Shown: piece by piece, positions 8,565 to 19,342 of the stretch
Layout of the letters: each line of letters begins with the position of its first letter
How positions within the stretch are numbered: the first letter of the stretch is position 1
Program-made: the position numbers and the translations under genes
The notes under the pieces: generated by a model
Database searches by the model: none
Seen by the model: only the letters and a program-made list of their open reading frames with translations
Told to the model about the DNA's origin: nothing
Assembly: GCF_000743575.1 (NCBI RefSeq)
Contig: NZ_JQGC01000007.1
Span: 62,001-126,000, forward strand
Source: Devosia riboflavina
GTDB taxonomy: Bacteria > Pseudomonadota > Alphaproteobacteria > Rhizobiales > Devosiaceae
DNA length: 64,000 nt
Direction of reading: 5' to 3'

Positions 8565-9065
8565 ATGAACAGAATGATGTCTGCGACTGCGCTCTTCCTG
8601 ATAACCTTGGCGCCGGCCACTGCCGTGGAAATGGCATTGCCCACAGGAACCGAAATCCTCGAGGTCAACGGTTCCATTACCAGCTCCAACGCTGACGGAA
8701 AGGCCATCTTCGACCTCGAGATGCTGGACACCCTTCCTCAGCGCGTCACCAAGGCAATAACGCCCTGGTACACAGGCGAGCGTGAATTCAGCGGCGTCAT
8801 CATCAGCGATCTTCTCGAATACCTGGGTGCAAGCGGTGACAACGTAACCTTTACCGCTCTCAACGACTACGCCGCGGAAATCCCCATGGAGGAACTGGAG
8901 AACCTGCCGATCATCCTGGCAACCCGGGTCGACGGTCAGGAGCTCTCGGTTCGCGACAAGGGGCCGCTCTTCGTGATCTACCCATTCGACCTGGATTCGG
9001 CCCTCTACAACGAGGTCATCTTCGGTCGATCCGTCTGGCAGGTTGCCTCGGTGACGGTTCACTGA
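8565..9065 (+). CDS. Small exported molybdopterin-dependent-oxidoreductase-fold protein
   Basis: A 166-residue protein with a signal peptide (MNRMMSATALFLITLAPATA). The mature part has the reduced sulfite-oxidase-like fold seen in 'oxidoreductase molybdopterin-binding' proteins: FSGVIISDLLEYLGASGDNVTFTALNDYAAEIP and GPLFVIYPFD. The cysteine that ligates molybdenum in true SUOX enzymes is absent; indeed the mature chain shows no Cys. It is therefore more likely a sensing or ligand-binding subunit than an enzyme. It is sandwiched between an HD-GYP regulator and a membrane hybrid kinase, with 10 bp and 1 bp gaps, which points to a periplasmic input subunit for the kinase. Confidence 0.75.
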   Translation: MNRMMSATALFLITLAPATAVEMALPTGTEILEVNGSITSSNADGKAIFDLEMLDTLPQRVTKAITPWYTGEREFSGVIISDLLEYLGASGDNVTFTALNDYAAEIPMEELENLPIILATRVDGQELSVRDKGPLFVIYPFDLDSALYNEVIFGRSVWQVASVTVH

Positions 9066-9066
9066 A

Positions 9067-11190
9067 ATGCCACAGGCGACCATCAGGGTGAGGCGTGCCG
9101 TCTCGCGAAGGATTGGATTGGGGATCGTCATCCTCACCATCCTGAGCGTAGCTCTGCTGACTTCTGTGATCTGGTTGTTCGTCGGCCTCAATGAAAGGCA
9201 GAATGCAGTCCGGGCCAGTGTCAGGGAGGACACGGTCTGGGCAGCGTATCAGGCCGATCGCGAGGCTGCCCGTCTTATCGAAGCGACACACGATGCCATG
9301 GCAAGCGGGGATGTCGCTCAGGTCAGCAAGCGTTTTGATATCCTCTTCAGCCGCACGCAGCTGCTCATGCAGGGGTCCTACGCCGAGATGTTCGGTGCGT
9401 CATCAGCTGCCCAGGAACTGGCAGCGGCGGCCGGCGATCGCATAAGCGACCTCGTTCCCATAATGGATATCCTGGTCGCCGACCCGTCGCTCTTCTGGGA
9501 TCGGCACGAGGAAATTCTCCAGCGGGCAGAGGCCACCAGGAAGGCCACCGGCGAACTTTTGGTCGCCACCAATGCGGCCATCAACCTGTTGCGCCTCAAC
9601 GAGCGCGAAGGAACGCTGGCGACCTATTGGCGTATAGGCGCGAGTGTGGCAGCCCTAACATTTGCTCTGGTTTTGATCGTCGCCTTGCTGGGGGTTCAAC
9701 TCTTCCACATCTCCCGAAGCGGGAGGGAAGTGGAGCTGCTCAGCCGACGCAATGCGCGTGTGGCCAAGCAGGCCAAAAGTGCCAGTGCGGCGAAGTCGGC
9801 ATTCCTTGCGACGATGAGCCATGAGATACGGACGCCGCTCAATGGCATTATCGGAATGACGGAGCTCCTGAAGACATCGAGACTGGATGCCGACCAGGCG
9901 TATCAAGTTGAGACCATCCGACATTCCGGCGACATGCTGCTCGACGTCATCAATGACATCCTGGATTACTCGAAGTTGGAAGCTGGCGCCGTCCGCTTCG
10001 AACCCAAGTCAGTAGACTTGCGCGAGATTATCGGGCCGATCGAGTACATGATGCGGCCGCGGGCCGAGAATGCCGGGCTGAAACTCACCTTTCGGTATTC
10101 CGATATCCGGGTGTCGGCAGACGCGAACCGCGTTCGTCAGGTGCTCGTCAACCTGATCGGCAATGCGATCAAGTTCACCACCATCGGTTCGGTTGAGGTT
10201 CTCGCGCGCGTATTGGACCAGCGGCTCAGGCTTGAAGTGAGGGACACCGGTCCGGGCATTTCCACTCAAGATAGTGGCCACCTGTTCCGAGAGTTCAGGC
10301 AGCTCGATAGTTCCAGTACCAGGTCTTTCGGTGGCACTGGCCTGGGCCTGGCGATATGTCGTCGGCTGGTTGAGGTGATGGCAGGTGAGATCGGCGTCGA
10401 TAGTGTCGTAGGGGCGGGCAGTACGTTCTGGTTCGAAATCCCCGTTGGACCGATTTCGGGTGCGACCAGCCCACATGCGCCCAGTCAGACTACGCTGCAA
10501 AGCACCTTTTTGGGGCACGTTTTGGTGGTCGACGATAATGCCGTCAATCGTGACGTCGCCATCGGCTTGCTCAAGACGCTCGGCATCACGGCGGAGGGAG
10601 CGTCCAACGGTCATGAGGCCATAGCGACGATTGGGGAATCCAACTTCGATCTGATCTTGATGGACATGCAAATGCCTCAGATGGATGGACTTGAAGCAAC
10701 ACGGGTTCTGCGTGCGTCTGGGTTGAGAACGCCGATTGTGGGGCTAACGGCGAACGCATTCGAAGCTGATCGCGTGGCCTGCATTGAGGCAGGGATGAAT
10801 GACCACGTCGCCAAGCCTGTGACCAAGGAAAAGCTCGCCACACAGCTGTCAAAGCACGTCGACTTGGCAACCCCCTCAACCAGCAAGCGGTGGGATCTCA
10901 TCGTAGATAACGATTATCAGACTGCACTGAAAGAAGCTTTGGGCGAGCAAGAGTTCAGGCGACTTGTCGAGGATTTCGTTTCCTCCTGCGGTACACTGCT
11001 GTCGCAGGCTGAAGCCACAATTTCGACGGGTACGGCAGATGAACTCGATCGGGTGTTGCACACGCTGAAGGGCGCGGCGCTAACGCTGGGTTTCATCTCG
11101 ATTGCTGACGCCTCTCAGGCAGAACGTTCGAAGGAATTCGGATCGGTCAGCTTATCTGGGTTGCGGGCGGCCGTCGGGGCTTTGGTCTGA
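9067..11190 (+). CDS. Hybrid sensor histidine kinase with receiver and Hpt domains
   Basis: A 707-residue membrane kinase. Transmembrane helices lie near 17-41 and 189-213 and flank a roughly 150-residue, mostly helical periplasmic sensor. HisKA follows with His252 in MSHEIRTPLNG; HATPase has NLIGNAIKFT, DTGPGIS and GGTGLGLAI. A receiver domain has VVDDNAVNRD and phospho-acceptor Asp533 in LILMDMQMPQMDG. The C-terminal Hpt has His665 in LHTLKGA. This architecture supports a His-Asp-His relay ending on an external regulator, most simply the HD-GYP protein of the same operon. The ATG lies one base after the previous stop, so translation is coupled. Start MPQATIRVRRAVSRR is positively charged, as expected for an inside-anchored helix. 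Confidence 0.92.
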   Translation: MPQATIRVRRAVSRRIGLGIVILTILSVALLTSVIWLFVGLNERQNAVRASVREDTVWAAYQADREAARLIEATHDAMASGDVAQVSKRFDILFSRTQLLMQGSYAEMFGASSAAQELAAAAGDRISDLVPIMDILVADPSLFWDRHEEILQRAEATRKATGELLVATNAAINLLRLNEREGTLATYWRIGASVAALTFALVLIVALLGVQLFHISRSGREVELLSRRNARVAKQAKSASAAKSAFLATMSHEIRTPLNGIIGMTELLKTSRLDADQAYQVETIRHSGDMLLDVINDILDYSKLEAGAVRFEPKSVDLREIIGPIEYMMRPRAENAGLKLTFRYSDIRVSADANRVRQVLVNLIGNAIKFTTIGSVEVLARVLDQRLRLEVRDTGPGISTQDSGHLFREFRQLDSSSTRSFGGTGLGLAICRRLVEVMAGEIGVDSVVGAGSTFWFEIPVGPISGATSPHAPSQTTLQSTFLGHVLVVDDNAVNRDVAIGLLKTLGITAEGASNGHEAIATIGESNFDLILMDMQMPQMDGLEATRVLRASGLRTPIVGLTANAFEADRVACIEAGMNDHVAKPVTKEKLATQLSKHVDLATPSTSKRWDLIVDNDYQTALKEALGEQEFRRLVEDFVSSCGTLLSQAEATISTGTADELDRVLHTLKGAALTLGFISIADASQAERSKEFGSVSLSGLRAAVGALV

Positions 11191-11247
11191 CCATGATCCG
11201 AATAGACGGGCAAACGCCGAGTGCCAGATATAGTTGGATCTGCACCG

Positions 11248-11456
11248 GCCTCCCTCTGATCGAGCTAACGCCGGCCCAAACGTGACTTACCCGGCAGTAA
11301 ATCCGCGCGGCAGGGGCGAACTGCATGCTATGTTGCTATGCTTGGCGTTGCGCTTGGCCTCGCCATCATGGGCACTGCCGCGGCACTCGGTGCAGCCACA
11401 TGATCAATGCTTCTCCCGCTTTGTTTTCAGCCTTCGTTGGGGCGGTGTGGCTTAAT
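11248..11456 (+). pseudogene. LysE-family exporter relic
   Basis: Fragments LIELTP, VTYPAV, LGLAIMGTAAALGAAT and LRWGGVA appear in different frames in the same order as in the intact LysE-type gene at 31858 (IIELTPGPNMTYLAV, ALGLAIMGIAAALG, ILRWGGVAY). More than 20 consecutive bases are identical around 11348-11370 and 31988-32010. The relic has several frameshifts and stops at the codon after GGVA. It is a decayed or partial duplicate of the same family. Confidence 0.7.
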
Positions 11457-11766
11457 CGCTAGCGTGGCTAACCCCTCGTAGTTTATGGGTTGACATAGCC
11501 GTCCTGAGGCATACGGGCATTTGAAACTGGTATGTGTCACCGACCCCGATAAGACAGGTATCTCCCCACAGGACGGCGGCATCAATATCGTGCTTTATGA
11601 AGCCGATGGCCGCTTTTGGCAGAGCGAGAACTTTAGCAGAATGACCGAAACGGTGAAGGGTTTGGGATGCCGTTCGGCGTCGCAAAGCCGAACAAGAACT
11701 CTATCGGCGATAGAGTCGAACATCATCAACGACGTCTATAGCTTCGCGACTGTGGGCGAGGTTGCT
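11457..11766. other. Intergenic stretch without recognised gene
   Basis: An open frame on the plus strand (from a TTG at 11521, antisense to the RidA gene further on) and one on the minus strand show no family motif or good ribosome-binding site. I see no convincing gene here. Confidence 0.35.
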
Positions 11767-12171
11767 TCAATTCCCCCGCTTTCGAGCGGTTACCTCGATC
11801 TCGACTTTGATTTCCTCGACAGGGAAACCACAGATAATCGTCGTGTTCGTGGGGCGAGGATCCGAGAAAGTCTCTCCCAGGACCTTCGAGACGGTCATCA
11901 CGTCCCGACGATCAGCAACGTAGACATTCAGTCGAACGATATCAGCAAGACTTGCGCTGGCTTGCTCCAGGGCCTTGGCGATGGTGCGGACCGACTGACG
12001 CGTCTGCTCCTCTGGGTCGGGTGAGATAGAGCCGTCGGGATTGTGTCCTGCGGTGCCGGACACGAAAACCCATTCGCCATCGACGAGCGCGCGCGAATAG
12101 CCGGCGATCTTTTCAAACTTCGATCCAGAGGAAATCGCCCAACGGTCCGCTGACATCTTTTGTACTTTCAT
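11767..12171 (-). CDS. RidA-family (YjgF/UK114) protein
   Basis: A 134-residue protein, the usual length for the family, with GEWVFVSGTAGHNPDGSI, TRQSVRTIAKALEQASASL, VRLNVYVADRRD and a C-terminal GFPVEEIKVEIEVTA. RidA proteins deaminate reactive enamines/imines released by PLP and flavin enzymes on amino acids. The conserved substrate-binding Arg of archetypal RidA (in the C-terminal R-x-x-V/A segment) appears replaced here (PTNTTIICGFP), so it probably belongs to one of the Rid2-7 groups. Start MKVQKMSADR at 12171 is chosen; an ATG five codons in is possible. It lies 55 bp after the GntR regulator in the same direction, near an aminotransferase and an FAD oxidoreductase, both plausible imine sources. 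Confidence 0.85.
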   Translation of the reverse strand: MKVQKMSADRWAISSGSKFEKIAGYSRALVDGEWVFVSGTAGHNPDGSISPDPEEQTRQSVRTIAKALEQASASLADIVRLNVYVADRRDVMTVSKVLGETFSDPRPTNTTIICGFPVEEIKVEIEVTARKRGN

Positions 12172-12226
12172 TTTTGGTGGTCGGCATTTCCGAAGACCAC
12201 AATGCTGCAAACCCACACGGGTGGTC

Positions 12227-12970
12227 CTAAGACGCGTCGCGCGCGCCGTCTTCTGTTGCGAGAATTTCCAGCAGCAAGTCCTGCGAGGCCCGGATATCGG
12301 CTTCGCAGGCAACTCCTAGCGCATCCCAATCGCCGCTTTTGATTGCGTCGATCATCGCAGCGTGCTGGTCGGTAAAGCCCGACCGGCGCTCGGTCTTGAG
12401 CAGTTCGCTCATCCGGTCGGAGAGAAAGCGCACATAGGGCCCTGATCGCAGCCAGAGGTTTTCAATCTGGCTCATCAGCACGGCGCTGCCCGCCGCGCGA
12501 TAGATGTGGAAATGAAATGCCCGGTTTGCGGCGGTCATCTCGGTGTTGTTTCCGGCGCTGGCGCTCGCCCTGTGATGCTCGAGTATCTGTTCGAGCGCGG
12601 CTATGTCCGCCTCGGTGAGCCTGGGTCCGGCTATGCGGGCGGTCGCACCTTCGACGATCATGCGCGCGAGAGTGATGTCACGCAGTTCCGGCGCCGTGAT
12701 CGCGGGAACGTAGGCTGTGCCCGCCGCGGAAATGCTCAGGGCATTCTCAGAAGCAAGGCGCCGCAGGGCCTCGCGAACAGGCATGTGCGATGTATGAAAT
12801 CGCTCGGAAAGGGAGGCAATCGTGAAGGTTTTCCGCGCTTCGAAAGCCCCAGACATCAAGGCATCGCGCAATTGCTCATAGACGAGGTCATGCACAGTCT
12901 TGCGCGAAGAAACTGGTTTCAGCTCACCGGTCGAGAATTTGCTTTCGAGCAATCTAGTACCCTTTTGCAT
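12227..12970 (-). CDS. GntR-family regulator, FadR/FCD subgroup
   Basis: A 247-residue regulator. The winged HTH lies at about 25-95 (VHDLVYEQLRDALMSGAF, FTIASLSERFHTSHMPVREA, LRRLASENALSI) and an all-helical FCD effector domain follows (ARMIVEGATARIAG, NRAFHFHIYRAAG, DQHAAMIDAIKSGDWD). The FCD metal-site pattern (D/N-x-x-x-H ... H ... H) is visible as NRAFHFH and DQHAAMI. Effectors of this group are usually small carboxylates or amino-acid derivatives. It is embedded in the peptide-catabolism cluster, and TGATCAAA-type palindromes lie in front of its own gene and of both divergent arms of the cluster. Confidence 0.9.
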   Translation of the reverse strand: MQKGTRLLESKFSTGELKPVSSRKTVHDLVYEQLRDALMSGAFEARKTFTIASLSERFHTSHMPVREALRRLASENALSISAAGTAYVPAITAPELRDITLARMIVEGATARIAGPRLTEADIAALEQILEHHRASASAGNNTEMTAANRAFHFHIYRAAGSAVLMSQIENLWLRSGPYVRFLSDRMSELLKTERRSGFTDQHAAMIDAIKSGDWDALGVACEADIRASQDLLLEILATEDGARDAS

Positions 12971-12998
12971 GTGCTGAAGACCGCCTGTTCTTTGCTAG

Positions 12999-13008
12999 TA
13001 TGATCAAA
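12999..13008. promoter_or_regulatory. Putative GntR operator, autoregulatory copy
   Basis: TATGATCAAA lies 28 bp upstream of the GntR start codon and differs by one base from the two perfect TTTGATCAAA palindromes in the divergent promoter region at 21174 and 21287. FCD-GntR proteins often bind such short palindromes and repress themselves. The assignment is inference from sequence similarity and position. Confidence 0.4.
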
Positions 13009-13037
13009 GGACGTCTGCCGCAACACGGAAATACCGG

Positions 13038-14204
13038 TCAGCCAAGCTGCCGGATGAAGCCCGCCACGCGGTCCATGGCGCGATCGATGTCGTCCAAAGA
13101 CAGCGCTCCAAAGCAGAAGCGTAGGCGCCCCTCGCCAGCCGGTCCGTAAAAACTGCCTGCCTCGACGACGACCCCGGCTTCGTCCATCAGCCTTTCTGCC
13201 AGGGTTTGCGCCGAAAGGCCGAGCTGCGAAATATCGGGAAAGGCATAGATGGTCCCCTGCGGCCAGGGGCAGGTCACGCCGGAAATCTGGTTGAGGCGGG
13301 TCACGACGCGATCACGCTTCTCCCGGTCATCGGCAATCAACTCAGCCAGCAGCGCCGGATCGCCACCCAACGCCGCCAGAGCGCCCTCCTGTATGAAGGT
13401 GTTCACATGCGTCACGTCATTCGCCGTGATCTTCAAGATCGCGCCGATTGCCGCCTTGGGGGCCGCCAGGTAGCCGATGCGCCAACCGTCCATGGCATAG
13501 CTCTTGGTGAAAGCGAAGAGGGTTACCGTGCGCTCGGCCATGCCGGGGAGCGCGGCAATGGAGATGTGCTGGGCCTCGTCATAGACGATCTCCTCATAGA
13601 CCTCGTCCGAGACCACGATCAGGTCGTGGCGGATGGCAATGTCCGCCAAAGCCAGCAATTCCGCGCGCGAATAGACGCGACCGGTCGGATTGCAGGGATT
13701 GATCAGCACGATCATCTTGGTGCGCGGGGTGACGCTGGCCTCGATACGCGCCGCATCGATGGCGTAATCCCTAGCGGCGTCGAGTGGCACCGGCACCGCT
13801 ATGCCCCCGGCCAGCTCGATCTTGCCGATATGCTGGGGGTAATAGGGTTCGAGCAGGATGACTTCGTCGCCATCGTCGATAAAGGCCATCAGTGCCGCAT
13901 AGGAGCCGTGGGTCAGGCCATTGGTCACGACGATCTGGTCGGGCGAGACGTCCATGCCGTTCTGTCGGGCCAGCTTGGCGGCGGCGGCCTCACGCAGTGG
14001 CAGAATGCCCGGCAGGTCCGAATAGTGAACCTTGCCAGCCTGAATGGCGGCAATTGTCGCGTCCTTGATGTGCTGCGGCGTGTCGGCAAAGGGCTTGCCC
14101 AGTTCCATATGGATCAGGTCGTCGCGGCCGCTGGCTGCGGCGCGTGCATACATGCCGAAGGATTTTTTCGAAGTGCCGGTGATGCGGCGGGCTAGTTGCT
14201 TCAT
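13038..14204 (-). CDS. PLP-dependent aminotransferase, class I/II
   Basis: A 388-residue fold-type I aminotransferase of the AspC/alanine-aminotransferase-like group. Motifs: VVTNGLTHGSYAAL, LLEPYYPQHIG, LINPCNPTGRVYSR (Asn binding PLP), VVSDEVYEEIVYD (Asp binding the pyridine N) and the Schiff-base Lys in LFAFTKSYAMDGWRIGYL. The C-terminal Arg that binds the substrate carboxylate is in GRLRFCFG. It probably transaminates an amino acid freed from the imported peptides. It lies 43 bp downstream of the FAD oxidoreductase in the same transcription direction. Confidence 0.92.
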   Translation of the reverse strand: MKQLARRITGTSKKSFGMYARAAASGRDDLIHMELGKPFADTPQHIKDATIAAIQAGKVHYSDLPGILPLREAAAAKLARQNGMDVSPDQIVVTNGLTHGSYAALMAFIDDGDEVILLEPYYPQHIGKIELAGGIAVPVPLDAARDYAIDAARIEASVTPRTKMIVLINPCNPTGRVYSRAELLALADIAIRHDLIVVSDEVYEEIVYDEAQHISIAALPGMAERTVTLFAFTKSYAMDGWRIGYLAAPKAAIGAILKITANDVTHVNTFIQEGALAALGGDPALLAELIADDREKRDRVVTRLNQISGVTCPWPQGTIYAFPDISQLGLSAQTLAERLMDEAGVVVEAGSFYGPAGEGRLRFCFGALSLDDIDRAMDRVAGFIRQLG

Positions 14205-14247
14205 GTCACTGATATCCTGACGGCGTTCATGGTCGCTTGTTGTGCGA

Positions 14248-15531
14248 TCATCGGGCCAATCTGTCCTTGAGGCGGGCCTGGAGGAGGGCGGCCGAGGCCA
14301 CGATTGGCGTAAAGCGATGGAAGGGCAGCGGGCGCAGGGGCCGCAGCGGAATAGGCAATTGCTCGGGGTCTTCGCCGAGGGCAGCGCGGGCCAAGACGCG
14401 GCCGAGCTGCGCCGTCATGGCGATGCCGCGACCATTGCACCCAATGCCGCCGAACCAGCCCTCGCCCAGTTTATGAATGCGCGGCATGAAATCGGGCGTC
14501 ATGGCGGCGACGCCGGTCCACACCACTTCGGGCGTCACGGCCCGGGGCAGGCCGAGCTCGCTGCTGAGCCGTTCGGCAACGGCGCGACCGAGGCGCTCGA
14601 AAGCGCCAAGGGGAATGGCTGCCATGCCGCCGCTGATCAGGCGATTGTCGCGATCGAGCCGATAGGTGAAGAGGTTCTGGCGCGTATCGCCGACGGGGCG
14701 CCCATCGGGGGCGATACGCCGGACCGTTTCGGTATCGGCCGGGGAGGTGGCGATTTGATAGACGCGCAGGGGCACGGTCGAACGGCCCATGCGCGCGGCA
14801 GCGCCGGTCGTGAAGGCATTGGTGCAGAGCAGCACCTTGCTCGCAATGAGAGCAGCGCCCGAGCGCATCGTGAGGCGCCAGCTGGTGCCGTCGCGCGTCA
14901 CCTTGTCGACACTTTGCCCCTCATGCACGCTACCGCCGCGGCGGCGCACGGATTGCACGAGGCCACGCAGATAATCGAGCGGATGGATGGTGCCGCCTTC
15001 GGCGTCGAGCAGGGCGCCGGAATAGATGTCCATACCGGTCTGTTCGCGGATCTCATCAGCACCGAGGAAGGAGACGGGACGCCCGAGATCGCGCCAGAGG
15101 GCAGCGCGGGCTTTGAGCGTTTCGGCGCTGGCGGCGCCGAAGGCCGGGTTCAGCCACCCGGTCTGGCGCGCATCGCAGGCGATGCCCTCTTCCTCAATGG
15201 TGCGGAACACCGCATTGGCACCGTCACCGACGAGGCGCAGAAGGGCATTGCCGCGTTCGGTGCCGAGTTTGGCGCGTACGGTGTTGGGATCAGCCTTGGC
15301 AAAATTGGGGACGACGAAGCCGGCATTTATGCCGCTGGCGCCGGCGCCGATGCGGCCCGCTTCCAGCACGGCGACGGAGCGTCCGGCGATGAGCAGTTCG
15401 CGGGCTGCGGTGAGGCCGGTGAAGCCGCCGCCGATCACTGCGACATCAACGGATTGAGGCAGCGTGGCGTCGGTTTCTGCCGGTAGCCGCGCCGTGCGTG
15501 TCCAGAGCGTGTCCGGGGGGGGAAGAGGCAT
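14248..15531 (-). CDS. FAD-dependent oxidoreductase (DAO family)
   Basis: A 427-residue flavoprotein of the D-amino-acid-oxidase/glycine-oxidase/DadA superfamily. The dinucleotide-binding GxGxxG is at residues about 27-40 (VAVIGGGFTGLTAARELL) followed by VLEAGRIGAGASG. The C-terminal FAD contact is WFGGIGCNGRGIAMTAQLG. Members oxidise secondary or D-amino acids to imines. The ATG at 15531 lies two bases after the stop of the upstream permease, so translation is coupled. With RidA and an aminotransferase nearby, a peptide-derived imino or D-amino acid is a reasonable substrate class; the exact one is unknown. Confidence 0.88.
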   Translation of the reverse strand: MPLPPPDTLWTRTARLPAETDATLPQSVDVAVIGGGFTGLTAARELLIAGRSVAVLEAGRIGAGASGINAGFVVPNFAKADPNTVRAKLGTERGNALLRLVGDGANAVFRTIEEEGIACDARQTGWLNPAFGAASAETLKARAALWRDLGRPVSFLGADEIREQTGMDIYSGALLDAEGGTIHPLDYLRGLVQSVRRRGGSVHEGQSVDKVTRDGTSWRLTMRSGAALIASKVLLCTNAFTTGAAARMGRSTVPLRVYQIATSPADTETVRRIAPDGRPVGDTRQNLFTYRLDRDNRLISGGMAAIPLGAFERLGRAVAERLSSELGLPRAVTPEVVWTGVAAMTPDFMPRIHKLGEGWFGGIGCNGRGIAMTAQLGRVLARAALGEDPEQLPIPLRPLRPLPFHRFTPIVASAALLQARLKDRLAR

Positions 15532-15533
15532 GG

Positions 15534-16490
15534 TCAGGTCCGGATCCGTGGATCGAGCAGGATGTAGAGGAAATCCACGATCAGGTTGGCGATGACGATG
15601 AAGAAGCCGGCGAGCATGACCACGCCGATGATCACCGGCCGGTCCTGCGTCTGCACCGATTGCACGGCCAGCGAGCCGATGCCCTGGAGGCCGAACACCT
15701 GTTCGGTGACCAGCGCCCCGCCCAGCAGCGCGGCGATATCGGCACCAAGCTGGGTGGTGAGGGGCGAAAAGATCGAGCGCACGCCGTGCTTGTAGACCAC
15801 CTTGCGTTCGGAGAGGCCCTTGGCGCGGGCGGTGCGGATATAGTCCTCGCCCAGCACTTCGAGCAACTGGCCGCGGGTCAGGCGGGCATAAATGGCGGCG
15901 GAGGTCAGCGCCAGGGTGAACCAGGGCAGCATCAAGTGCCAGGCCCAGAGGCCGGGATTGGGCAGGAAGGGGCGGAAGCCGCCGGGCGGGAAGAGGGTGA
16001 AGCCGGCCTGACGTGGCACGAAATAGAGGAAATAAAGCGCGGCCATGCCCAGAACGAAGGATGGGAAGCTGACGCCGATCAGCACGAAACCCTGGCCCAG
16101 CCGATCGACAAGGCTGCCCGGCCGTCGCGCCGACATGATGCCAATGGGAATGCCCATCAGCAGCCATAGGATGACGGCGCCGACGCAGAGCGAGATGGTT
16201 GCGGGCATGCGGTTCTTAATCAGCTCCAGCACCGGCTGCTGATTGCGGTAGGAATAGCCGAGATCGCCGCTGAGGCTGCGGCCGACAAAGCTGAAATATT
16301 GCTCGATGATCGGGCGGTCGAGGCCGAGATTTTCGCGCACCTGCGCCACCTGGGCCTCGGTGGCGCGTTCACCGGCGACGATACGCGCAGGGTCGCCGGG
16401 CGCGACGAAGAACAGGGTGAAAACGAAGCCGCTGAGCATGATGAGGACGAGCGCGGCAAAGCCGATGCGGCTGGCGATGAAGCGGATCAT
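15534..16490 (-). CDS. ABC transporter permease, DppB type
   Basis: A 318-residue inner-membrane subunit with start MIRFIASRIGFAALVLIMLS, the GDPARIVAGERAT loop, the coupling segment ARAKGLSERKVVYKHGVR and the end FLYILLDPRIRT, all standard for DppB. The ATG overlaps the stop of the preceding permease gene as ATGA, which supports this start over an upstream GTG. It forms a heterodimeric channel with the product of 16487-17428, energised by the fused ATPase at 17425-19272. Confidence 0.92.
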   Translation of the reverse strand: MIRFIASRIGFAALVLIMLSGFVFTLFFVAPGDPARIVAGERATEAQVAQVRENLGLDRPIIEQYFSFVGRSLSGDLGYSYRNQQPVLELIKNRMPATISLCVGAVILWLLMGIPIGIMSARRPGSLVDRLGQGFVLIGVSFPSFVLGMAALYFLYFVPRQAGFTLFPPGGFRPFLPNPGLWAWHLMLPWFTLALTSAAIYARLTRGQLLEVLGEDYIRTARAKGLSERKVVYKHGVRSIFSPLTTQLGADIAALLGGALVTEQVFGLQGIGSLAVQSVQTQDRPVIIGVVMLAGFFIVIANLIVDFLYILLDPRIRT

Positions 16491-17424
16491 GACGCGGTCC
16501 CCACGGACGTCTTCTTTTTCTTCTTCTGCACCTTGTTGCGCATGCTGGCGGGATCGAGCGCGTCGCGCAGGGCGTCGCCCAGGATATTGAAGGACAGGGT
16601 GGTGAACAGCAGCGCCAGGCCAGGGAACAGCACCAGCCACCAGGCGAACATGTAGATCGAGTTATTGGCCGCCTCGGCCAGCATGCCGCCCCAGCTCGGG
16701 GCTGGCGGTACGATGCCGAGGCCGAGGAAGGAAAGCGTCGCCTCGAAGATGATCGAGGTGGGCACCATCATGGTCGTGTAGATGATGATCGGTGCACCCA
16801 GATTGGGCAGGATGTCGGTGAACATGATCGAGAGATGGCCGGCGCCCATCGAGCGGGAGGCGAGGACGAATTCGCGCTCCTTGAGCGAGAGGACCTGGCC
16901 GCGGACGACGCGCCCCATCGTGGTCCAGGAGAAGAAGACGATCACCGACAGGCTGAGCGGCAGGCTGGGGCCGAAGACGGCAACCAGCGAGAGCATGCAG
17001 AGCAGCACAGGGATGCTCATGACAAGGTCCATCAACCGGCCCAGTACGACGTCAACCCAGCCGCCGAAATAGCCGGCAACAAGGCCGATGGTGACGCCGA
17101 TCACCGCGGCCAGCAGCGAAGCGACGACGCCGATGGACAGCGAGATACGGGCGCCATGGGCGAGACGGACGAGCACGTCGCGGCCCAGCTGATCGGTGCC
17201 GAAAGGGAACCTGCCGCTAGGCGGCACGGGCAGGCCGGTGGGGGTGAGGCCCACATCGAGGAATTGCGCGGTGGGGCCATGGCCTGTCAGCGCCGCGATG
17301 CCATCAGCGCCGATGGCTGTTGCCACCAAAGCAATGATGAAGAGCATGGCCACGAGGCCGGCGCGGTCGGCGAGAAGGCGGCGCAGGGTAAGCTCCAGCG
17401 AGCCGCGCTGCTTGATCTCGGTGC

Positions 17425-17428
<4 letters not shown>
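16487..17428 (-). CDS. ABC transporter permease, DppC type
   Basis: A 313-residue permease with PFGTDQLGRDVLVRLAHGARISL, the signature entry of DppC/OppC proteins, the coupling loop LASRSMGAGHLSIMFTDILP and GDALRDALDPASMRNK at the end. The C-terminus carries an unusual five-lysine run (VQKKKKKTSVG). It overlaps the upstream ATPase by four bases (ATGA) and the downstream permease by four bases, so the three transport genes are translationally coupled. Confidence 0.92.
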
Positions 17429-19272
<1,844 letters not shown>

Positions 19273-19303
19273 AAAGAACTATGTCGCCATGGGGCCGGTA
19301 TGA

Positions 19304-19326
19304 GGAGGCCGGACATGCCGGCCTCC
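19304..19326 (-). other. Hairpin between binding-protein and ATPase genes
   Basis: Perfect nine-base arms GGAGGCCGG / CCGGCCTCC with a five-base loop lie directly downstream (minus-strand sense) of the peptide-binding-protein stop. No T-run is present on either side. It is the same arrangement as after the other binding-protein genes of this window. Confidence 0.5.
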
Positions 19327-19342
19327 GTCGAATTCACTGAGC

